Positions 5,672-11,411 of a DNA stretch of 11,411 nucleotides are shown one piece after another. The notes below the pieces were generated by a model, which saw only the letters and a list, made by a program, of their open reading frames with translations, was not told the origin of the DNA and ran no database searches. The first letter of the stretch is position 1. The number at the start of each line of letters is the position of its first letter. Both the position numbers and the translations under genes were made by a program. Source of the stretch: Candidatus Bathyarchaeota archaeon (GTDB lineage Archaea; Thermoproteota; Bathyarchaeia; Bathyarchaeales; Bathyarchaeaceae); contig JAGLRI010000027.1 in assembly GCA_023136395.1 (NCBI GenBank), positions 1 through 11,411 of the forward strand, given 5' to 3'.

Positions 5672-6076
5672 ATGAGCAAGGAAATTTTTACAGCTAAAAC
5701 GTTCTTCGATAATCTTAAAGAGAAAAGGTTGATGGGATCAAAATGTAAGGAATGCAATGCACTTTTTGTCCCATCTCGACCCGTTTGCCTACAGTGTGGA
5801 AGTACAAATCTTGAATGGATTGAGTCTAAGGGTGAAGGGAGCCTAGAAACTTTCACCGTAATCCATGTTCCACCTGTTTCTCTACTAACTAAGGCACCAT
5901 ACGTGGTTGGTATAGTGCGGCTCGATGAGGGTGTTTCAATTATGGGCAGAATCATTGACGTTGATCCAACTGAACCTGAGAAGATTGAGCTGGGTATGAG
6001 AGTAAAAGTGGTTGTTATTGAAGAAAATGAAAAAACCGTTCTTGCTTTTAAACCCTTTACAACCCGCTCCACATAG
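5672..6076 (+). CDS. DUF35 zinc-ribbon/OB-fold acyl-CoA-associated protein
   Basis: A 134-residue protein with an N-terminal helix, a rubredoxin-like zinc ribbon (Cys25, Cys28, Cys39, Cys42, two C-x2-C pairs) and a C-terminal OB-fold rich in beta strands. In characterised archaeal complexes the DUF35 subunit holds thiolase and HMG-CoA synthase together and helps pass acetoacetyl-CoA between them. The frame is open to a GTG at 5663 that overlaps the thiolase stop, but I prefer the ATG at 5672 because GGTGA at 5661-5665, spanning the thiolase stop, is then a well-spaced ribosome-binding site. This arrangement indicates translational coupling and a stoichiometric pair. No HMG-CoA synthase gene is adjacent, unlike in many archaea. 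Confidence 0.87.
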   Translation: MSKEIFTAKTFFDNLKEKRLMGSKCKECNALFVPSRPVCLQCGSTNLEWIESKGEGSLETFTVIHVPPVSLLTKAPYVVGIVRLDEGVSIMGRIIDVDPTEPEKIELGMRVKVVVIEENEKTVLAFKPFTTRST

Positions 6077-6109
6077 TTTTCTTGAAATTCATTTATGTTA
6101 CTAACAAAG

Positions 6110-6117
6110 TTTATAAG
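6110..6117 (+). promoter_or_regulatory. TATA box of the padR-ABC operon
   Basis: TTTATAAG is centred about 33 bp before the PadR ATG. A start 25 bp downstream falls at about 6138-6142, giving a leaderless or nearly leaderless message, which agrees with the lack of a ribosome-binding site before 6147. Confidence 0.5.
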
Positions 6118-6118
6118 T

Positions 6119-6138
6119 AGATATATCGTGTCATATCT
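6119..6138. promoter_or_regulatory. Inverted repeat AGATAT-N8-ATATCT, likely PadR operator
   Basis: A perfect 6-bp inverted repeat with an 8-bp spacer lies between the TATA box and the PadR start. The 8-bp spacing equals that of the known PadR operator (ATGT-N8-ACAT), though the half-site bases differ. Binding here would block transcription initiation, so autorepression of the regulator and exporter operon is the simplest inference. Confidence 0.5.
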
Positions 6139-6146
6139 GGTCAAAA

Positions 6147-6644
6147 ATGTTTCCTCGTGGAATACCCGAATTTTCACCCTTTAAGCAGAGGCGGATGAGA
6201 CACGTTGTGCGAAGAGGGGATCTTAAATATTTAATATTACAGGTTTTATCAGAAAAACCAACACATGGCTACGAGATTATGAAGGTTTTAAACGAAAACT
6301 TTGGGGGTTTTTATTTTCCAAGCGCTGGAGCAATATATCCTACGTTGCAAATGCTTGATGATGCTGAATACGTAAAATCTATGGATGAAGATGGGAAAAA
6401 AGTTTATTCAATAACACCTAAGGGAATCACGTTTCTTGAAAATAACAATGAAAAACTGAAAAAGATTTTGGAAAGAATTAACCGTCACTTTAAAACAGAA
6501 AAATTCAAAATTCTACGGGACTTAAAAAGAACAGCGGGTCTTATATTGCACAATTTTGATGATCTAACATCGGATAAGCTTAAAGAGATTATGAACATTT
6601 TGGAAGAAACGAGGAAAAAAATAGGGTCTGTTATCTTAAGATAA
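6147..6644 (+). CDS. PadR-family transcriptional regulator
   Basis: A 165-residue winged-helix regulator. Residues 18-95 carry the PadR pattern: RRGDLKYLILQVLSEKPTHGYEIMKVL (22-48), FYFPSAGAIYPTLQMLDDAEYV (55-76) holding the recognition helix, and the wing around DGKKVYSITPKGITFL (82-97). The C-terminal third is Lys-rich and helical, as in PadR proteins that dimerise through an extra helix. PadR proteins commonly repress neighbouring multidrug exporter genes and are released by the drug. The two ABC exporter genes follow in the same direction after 60 bp, and a candidate operator overlaps its promoter. A second TATA-like run, GATATAAT at 6683-6690, might allow separate expression of the transporters. 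Confidence 0.9.
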   Translation: MFPRGIPEFSPFKQRRMRHVVRRGDLKYLILQVLSEKPTHGYEIMKVLNENFGGFYFPSAGAIYPTLQMLDDAEYVKSMDEDGKKVYSITPKGITFLENNNEKLKKILERINRHFKTEKFKILRDLKRTAGLILHNFDDLTSDKLKEIMNILEETRKKIGSVILR

Positions 6645-6704
6645 GAAAAATCATAATCAGAAATAAGCAAAGAAAAAAGGAAGATATAATGGAGAAATAG
6701 TGGG

Positions 6705-8489
6705 TTGGGTTCATTCCTAAGACTTATGCGATACGTAGCCAAATATTGGCATCTTTTCATTGTAAGTTTTGTCCTCATAATAATCAACAGTTATTTGGCT
6801 TTTATTCCTCAATTAGTAATGAGAGATATTTTCAATGCTCTTACTCCCCCTTTCGATTCAACTTCGGTTTTAGGAATGTTGCCCGTGGCATGTTTGACAA
6901 TAATAGTTGCATCCGTCTTAAGCGGTGTGTTTGTTTTTTGTCGTGATTATGCAATGCGGTATGTTAGTCAAAGGGCGCTATATGATCTACGAAAATCCAC
7001 TTTTGACGCTCTTTTATCAAAATCATTCAGTTTCTATGACCAAAGCCAAACGGGGGATATAATCTCCAGGACAACTAGTGACATAGAGCAAGTGAGCAGG
7101 ATGCTGTCGATGTGGATTCCACGGATAGCGGGTACCATTTCTACAATTATAGTTGCAGGAGGCATACTTTTCAGCATAAATTATCAAATGACCATAATCC
7201 TATTGCTACAAGTGCCTTTCGTATTTCTCATTACAAATAGGTACAGAAAACTTTCTCGACCAATCTTTAGAAAACAAAGGAAGATTTTTGGTGAAATCAC
7301 CACTTTTTTACAGCAGAATATCGTGGGAACAAGGGTGGTTCGCATCTTTACTCAGGAAAATTATGAGAAGGGGAGATTCAATGACAAGAATACTAGGTAT
7401 TTAAACCAGATGTTAGCGTCAGCTAAACTGAGAGGATTTTATCCCACTTTAAATACCTTAATTATGAGTGTCATCACTGCAGTACTCTGGTGGTTCGGTG
7501 GCGGTTTAGTCATCGATACCTTCGGAACTCTTATGGAGTTCAAATGGGGAGACTTAGTATTATTCATTCAATCGATGAGTAGACTCACTAGACCCATTAG
7601 CTTTTTAAGCATGTCGATAAGGATCTATTCGCAAGCTATGGCTGCTTCTACCCGAGTTTTTGAAGTATTGGATGCAGAAGTAGACGTGAAAGATAAGTCA
7701 GATGCGTTTAATCTTCCATCGATAAAGGGAGAAGTAAAATTCGAGCAGGTCTTTTTCGAATACATTGAGGGAAAGCCGGTTCTAAAGAATATCAATCTTA
7801 CCGCAGAGCCTGGCATGACCATTGCCATATTGGGAGCAACAGGTTCCGGAAAAAGCACCTTCATAAATCTTATCCCGCGATTCTATGATGCAACTTCTGG
7901 AAGACTCCTTATCGATGGATATGACATTCGAGATGTAACGGTAAAGTCTGTAAGAAAGCAAATTGGTATAGCGCTTCAGGAAGTTTTTCTTTTCGCAAGA
8001 ACTATAAAGGAGAACATTGCATTTGGCAATCCCGATGTAAGTATGGAAGAGATCATCGAAGCCGCTAAGGCGGCTCAAGCCCACGACTTCATCATGTCAT
8101 TTCCTAACGGTTATGAGACAATAGTTGGCGAGAGGGGTGTAACCCTCTCGGGAGGACAGAAGCAGAGGATCACCATCGCGAGAGCAATATTGATGGACCC
8201 CAAAATTCTTATTCTCGACGATACCACATCCTTCGTAGATACGGAAACTGAGCATCATATACAAAAAGCCCTAGAAACACTCCTCAAGAATAGAACAACT
8301 TTCGTAATCACTCAACGAGTCTCAACAATTAAGAACGCAGATAAAATTATCGTATTAGAGAATGGAGAAATCATTGAGAGCGGTTCGCATGAAGAACTAA
8401 TTGTGAAAAATGGCATTTATACAAAGATATATAGCACTCAATTTGCACCACAGGAAGAACTTACGACCCAAGAAATTAAATTGAGGTGA
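6705..8489 (+). CDS. ABC exporter half-transporter with degenerate catalytic residues
   Basis: A 594-residue type IV (ABCB-like) half-transporter. Residues 1-320 form the six-helix membrane domain; the nucleotide-binding domain follows. Walker A is GATGSGKST (377-385), the Q-loop is ALQEVF (Gln425), and the signature is an intact LSGGQ (481-485). Walker B reads ILILDD (501-506), so Asp506 replaces the catalytic Glu, and TQR at 536-538 puts Gln537 where the switch His belongs. Such a subunit normally pairs with a second half having the opposite defects, as in TM287/TM288. The start is TTG at 6705 with GGAG at 6691-6694; an in-frame ATG at 6723 would lose only six residues. The stop overlaps the ribosome-binding site of the next gene. 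Drug or lipid export is inferred; the substrate is not readable. Confidence 0.93.
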   Translation: MGSFLRLMRYVAKYWHLFIVSFVLIIINSYLAFIPQLVMRDIFNALTPPFDSTSVLGMLPVACLTIIVASVLSGVFVFCRDYAMRYVSQRALYDLRKSTFDALLSKSFSFYDQSQTGDIISRTTSDIEQVSRMLSMWIPRIAGTISTIIVAGGILFSINYQMTIILLLQVPFVFLITNRYRKLSRPIFRKQRKIFGEITTFLQQNIVGTRVVRIFTQENYEKGRFNDKNTRYLNQMLASAKLRGFYPTLNTLIMSVITAVLWWFGGGLVIDTFGTLMEFKWGDLVLFIQSMSRLTRPISFLSMSIRIYSQAMAASTRVFEVLDAEVDVKDKSDAFNLPSIKGEVKFEQVFFEYIEGKPVLKNINLTAEPGMTIAILGATGSGKSTFINLIPRFYDATSGRLLIDGYDIRDVTVKSVRKQIGIALQEVFLFARTIKENIAFGNPDVSMEEIIEAAKAAQAHDFIMSFPNGYETIVGERGVTLSGGQKQRITIARAILMDPKILILDDTTSFVDTETEHHIQKALETLLKNRTTFVITQRVSTIKNADKIIVLENGEIIESGSHEELIVKNGIYTKIYSTQFAPQEELTTQEIKLR

Positions 8490-8495
8490 TAAAGC

Positions 8496-10352
8496 ATGGG
8501 ATTTCATGGTGGTGGAGGTATAGGATCAGAACAAAGACGTGGTCCTCCTTGGATGAGAAGAGATGAAAAGAAGAAATCGGAGAGGAAAGTTTCAGATAAA
8601 AATTTGTTAAAGAGACTCATTAAATATATTGTGCCATTTAGACAAAGAATGGCGATTCTAGCCCTGTTGATGTTGCTTGGATCCATTGCAGGTTTACTTA
8701 CTCCTCTTCTAACCCAGATTGTTTTTGATAATATTATTGTTCCAGGCATGGTTTCGGGCGACAAATCAGGACTGACTTGGTGGGTGATGATTATGGTTGC
8801 ATTAGCTCTCGGAAACTGGGGATTGAATTATGGTAGAACATATCTAATATCGTGGATCGGAAACAGCACCATATATCGGTTGAGAGAAGATCTATTTGCT
8901 AAACTGCAGGTTCTTTCCCTAAAATATTTTGCAGAGGGTGATACCGGTAGAACAATGTCGAGAGTGACAAATGATGCTGAAACCCTTAGTCGTTTTTTAG
9001 GATTCGAAATTCTAGATGTAATAAGTGAAGCTGTGACGATCTTTGGCTCATTGTTCCTTATGTTCTCACTGAGCTTCAACTTAACACTCGTCTCGTTACT
9101 GACTATACCTATCATGTTAGCAGTTCCTCTCTTCATGCGCTCTCGAATGAGGAGTACTTTTAGACAGGCTAGGCAGAGCATTGCGGGTGTCACCTCAGTT
9201 CTTCAAGAGAGTGTTTCAGGTATAAGAGTTGTTCAAGCCTTCTCAAGGGAGACTCAAGATGCCAAAACTTTTGATTATGTTAATATGCAGAATCTTAAAG
9301 CTAATCTCCGAGTAGCTATGATTGCTGCTTTTTTTCACATGGGAATTACTATTGTGCGGGTGGCAGGAACTGTCATACTTCTATGGTATGGTGTTACCCA
9401 AATAGTAGCTGGAAACATCACATTGGGAGTTTTAATCGCCTTTCAATTGTATATGATGAGATTTATGAGACCAATCATGATGCTAGCTAACTTTTATAAC
9501 TCTTATCAAGAGGCAATGGCCGGGGCCGAAAGAATTTTTGAATTAATGGATATGAAAATCGATGTTGAAGAACCGCCAAAAACGCGTAGGATAGAGCTGT
9601 CGCAAGTTAATGGAGAGATCAAATATGATCGTATCACATTTGAATACGAACCAGGTGTACCCGTCTTAAAAGACATAAACCTTACTATTTCACCAAACGA
9701 GAAGGTCGCCTTTGTCGGTCCTACAGGAGCCGGGAAAACTACTATGATCAACTTACTTTGCCGTTTCTACGATCCTACAGAAGGCGCAGTCTTCATCGAC
9801 GGTCATAACGTACATGATGTCTCCTTTAATTCCCTTCGAGATCATATGGGGATCGTTCCGCAAGACTCTTTTCTCTTCCAAAACACTGTGAGAGAGAATA
9901 TACGGTATGGAAAACCAGAAGCAACAGATGAAGAAATTGCTAACGTAACTAAGGTTGTTGGCGCCCACGACTTCATAAATCGACTTCCAGAAGGATACGA
10001 CACAATGATCAGGGAGGGTGCAACCAACATCTCAATAGGACAGAGACAGCTAATCGCCTTTTCAAGAGCCCTTTTAAAGAATCCGAGAATCCTCATTCTG
10101 GATGAGGCAACTTCAAGTGTGGATCCTTACACCGAGCTAATAATACAGGAGGGCTTAGAAAAACTTCTGGAGAACAGAACATCAATTATCATTGCCCACA
10201 GGTTGTCTACAGTAAGAAATGCTGACAGAATAGTAGTGATTAACCAAGGAGAGATAGCGGAGATGGGTAATCATCAACAGCTTATGAAAAAAGGAGGGCT
10301 CTATAGCCACCTCTATAATATGCAGTTCAGAGAACCCGAAATTGAATCCTAA
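8496..10352 (+). CDS. ABC exporter half-transporter with degenerate signature motif
   Basis: A 618-residue ABCB-like half-transporter with a Gly-rich then Arg/Lys-rich cytoplasmic N-tail (1-45), a six-helix membrane domain to about residue 345, and a nucleotide-binding domain. Walker A is GPTGAGKTT (408-416), the Q-loop is VPQDSF (Gln456), Walker B is ILILDE with catalytic Glu537, and the switch His568 sits in AHR. The signature is ISIGQ (512-516) in place of LSGGQ. Its intact Walker A/B, Glu and His face the intact LSGGQ of the upstream partner to make the hydrolytic site. Its broken signature faces the partner's Asp/Gln site, which would bind ATP without fast hydrolysis. ATG at 8496 is preceded by GAGGTGAT overlapping the partner's stop, indicating coupled translation of a 1:1 heterodimer. 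Confidence 0.94.
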   Translation: MGFHGGGGIGSEQRRGPPWMRRDEKKKSERKVSDKNLLKRLIKYIVPFRQRMAILALLMLLGSIAGLLTPLLTQIVFDNIIVPGMVSGDKSGLTWWVMIMVALALGNWGLNYGRTYLISWIGNSTIYRLREDLFAKLQVLSLKYFAEGDTGRTMSRVTNDAETLSRFLGFEILDVISEAVTIFGSLFLMFSLSFNLTLVSLLTIPIMLAVPLFMRSRMRSTFRQARQSIAGVTSVLQESVSGIRVVQAFSRETQDAKTFDYVNMQNLKANLRVAMIAAFFHMGITIVRVAGTVILLWYGVTQIVAGNITLGVLIAFQLYMMRFMRPIMMLANFYNSYQEAMAGAERIFELMDMKIDVEEPPKTRRIELSQVNGEIKYDRITFEYEPGVPVLKDINLTISPNEKVAFVGPTGAGKTTMINLLCRFYDPTEGAVFIDGHNVHDVSFNSLRDHMGIVPQDSFLFQNTVRENIRYGKPEATDEEIANVTKVVGAHDFINRLPEGYDTMIREGATNISIGQRQLIAFSRALLKNPRILILDEATSSVDPYTELIIQEGLEKLLENRTSIIIAHRLSTVRNADRIVVINQGEIAEMGNHQQLMKKGGLYSHLYNMQFREPEIES

Positions 10353-10602
10353 ACCTCTCTCTTTAAAGACACCACCCGAAAAAATATCTAGCTTTCAAAC
10401 AAGGAAAGAAAGTTCGAGTGTGGAGTTCTCAATACCACGAAACTTTCAAACCGTTCGAAGAAAGATGGAAGAGATTATAAACCTTCTGCAAGAGAAACAA
10501 ACGGAAGAGCACGATGTAACACACATATTGAATCTACGTCAAAAGATAGGTGAAGCCTTTAGAAAACGCGAAGCCGAAACCGCCATAAACCTATTGAACT
10601 AG
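10342..10602 (+). CDS. Hypothetical small protein overlapping the ABC operon end
   Basis: The frame starts with TTG at 10342, 11 bp inside the second ABC gene, and encodes up to 86 residues. The N-terminal 40 residues are Ser/Pro/Lys-rich and look disordered. From the ATG at 10465 the remaining 45 residues form a charged, Glu/Lys/Arg-rich amphipathic helical segment. An internal start at 10465 or a nearby GTG is possible; none has a strong ribosome-binding site. I recognise no family. It may be the last gene of the PadR-ABC operon. Confidence 0.45.
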   Translation: MNPKPLSLKTPPEKISSFQTRKESSSVEFSIPRNFQTVRRKMEEIINLLQEKQTEEHDVTHILNLRQKIGEAFRKREAETAINLLN

Positions 10603-10782
10603 ACAATGGGATCCTTACTCAGTCTTTCAAAGGAGAAACAAAAAAAAGAAAGATAATCCAGCATAAGTTTATCCAATTCTCTTACGAATATAATTACCGT
10701 AATTATTTATTTTAGTCAAAAAAGTTCAGGCTTACTTTCAGTACGAAACTAATCTTTTAAAAAAAGAAACAATAAAGGAAAG

Positions 10783-10790
10783 TTTAAATA
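10783..10790 (+). promoter_or_regulatory. TATA box with BRE for the ribosomal protein operon
   Basis: TTTAAATA is preceded directly by GGAAAG, a purine-rich sequence in the position of the TFB recognition element. A transcript start near 10812-10815 would leave a leader of about 30 bases before the uS13 ATG. This is the strongest-looking promoter in the window, as expected for ribosomal genes. Confidence 0.55.
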
Positions 10791-10845
10791 ATGTATTGCC
10801 TCCCTTTCCGTAAATAGCTTTAAAGATAAATACGGACGGTTTGGT

Positions 10846-11295
10846 ATGTCCGAGGAATTTCGTTCCATCATTCGAGTTGCCGGTAAGAACCTAGAGGGCA
10901 CTGCGAAGGTAGCTTTCGCCCTAACTGGAATAAATGGGGTTGGAAATAGATTGGCTACCATGATCACTGAGGCAGCTGGTTTTGACCCAGAAACTCGTTT
11001 AGGTTCTCTTTCTGACGTTAAGGTTAAGAAGATTGAAGAAGTTTTAGAGAACCTAACAAAATATGGCATTCCCGGTTGGCTTCTGAACCGACAAAAAGAT
11101 GTGGAAACCGGAAATGATCATCATCTCATTGGTCCTACTTTAGTTCTTCGAACAAAGACTGATATAGATCAAATGAAACAGATGACGTCATGGAAAGGTT
11201 TTCGCCACTCTCACGGATTAAAAGTTAGAGGACAACGAACTAAAACCACGGGCAGAAAAAAAAGATCTGTAGGGATCAAAAGGCGGGGGCGTTAA
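10846..11295 (+). CDS. rps13: 30S ribosomal protein uS13
   Basis: A 149-residue archaeal/eukaryotic-type uS13. Family features: FRSIIRVAGKNLEGTAKV at the N-terminus, the helix-turn-helix-like ALTGINGVGNRLATMI (25-40), IPGWLLNRQKDVETG in the middle, and the basic C-terminal GFRHSHGLKVRGQRTKTTGR tail that reaches the decoding region and subunit interface of the head of the 30S subunit. The length fits archaeal members, which are longer than bacterial S13. The gene opens the archaeal order uS13-uS4 (usually followed by uS11 and RNA polymerase subunit D). The stop is two bases before the uS4 ATG. Confidence 0.97.
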   Translation: MSEEFRSIIRVAGKNLEGTAKVAFALTGINGVGNRLATMITEAAGFDPETRLGSLSDVKVKKIEEVLENLTKYGIPGWLLNRQKDVETGNDHHLIGPTLVLRTKTDIDQMKQMTSWKGFRHSHGLKVRGQRTKTTGRKKRSVGIKRRGR

Positions 11296-11297
11296 TT

Positions 11298-11411
11298 ATG
11301 GGTGACCCAAAAAAACAACGAAAAAAATATGAAACACCGAGATTTCCATGGCGTATCGATGTTCTGCAACAGGAACTTAGGCTCATGGGTCAATATGGAC
11401 TCCGAAACAAA
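11298..11411 (+). CDS. rps4: 30S ribosomal protein uS4, N-terminal part
   Basis: The gene runs off the right edge; 38 codons are visible. The translation begins MGDPKKQRKKYETPRFPW and continues with a helix ending in QYGLRNK, the conserved opening of archaeal uS4, which binds 16S rRNA early in small-subunit assembly. It follows uS13 with a two-base gap, so the two are co-transcribed. Confidence 0.95.
   Translation, partial: MGDPKKQRKKYETPRFPWRIDVLQQELRLMGQYGLRNK

Noticed and set aside
1..11411. CRISPR array, insertion sequence or integrated element
   Set aside because: No regularly spaced repeats, transposase, integrase or terminal inverted repeats were seen; the tRNA-like 3' end has no second copy in the window that would mark an attachment site.

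Overview
The window is archaeal. A uS13 gene followed at once by uS4 is the usual archaeal order, the UMP kinase is of the archaeal PyrH type, and an acetyl-CoA C-acetyltransferase is paired with a DUF35 protein. Many genes start with TTG or have a GGTG/GGAGG ribosome-binding site, and TATA-type promoters are visible. The DNA is AT-rich. I cannot fix the lineage from sequence alone; a TACK-type archaeon such as Bathyarchaeia would fit, but that is a guess.

Left part (1-2800): the 5' end of a TorD/DmsD-like molybdoenzyme chaperone (minus) diverges from a TIGR04283-type glycosyltransferase (plus). This converges on a minus-strand pair, an ArsS-like radical SAM protein followed by an overlapping TIGR04282/DUF2064-type transferase. 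The two transferases and the radical SAM protein are the three families associated with arsenosugar biosynthesis, so this looks like a compact archaeal arsenosugar-type locus. No arsenite methyltransferase gene lies inside the window.

Middle (2800-4300): about 800 bp without a confident protein gene. It holds a minus-strand tRNA-like RNA with a clear T-arm, encoded CCA and a matching 5' acceptor strand, but far too long for an uninterrupted tRNA. There is also a short reading frame that may be a relic. After it comes the UMP kinase gene pyrH.

Right part (4431-11411): a thiolase and DUF35 operon of the mevalonate/acetoacetyl-CoA type (no HMG-CoA synthase here). Next is a PadR regulator with a good inverted repeat between its TATA box and start, and then two ABC exporter half-transporters. 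Their nucleotide-binding domains are asymmetric in a complementary way: the first has Asp and Gln at the catalytic Glu and switch His positions, the second has a broken signature motif. This predicts a heterodimer with one active and one degenerate ATP site. A small uncharacterised ORF overlaps the end of the second ABC gene. The window closes with uS13 and the start of uS4.
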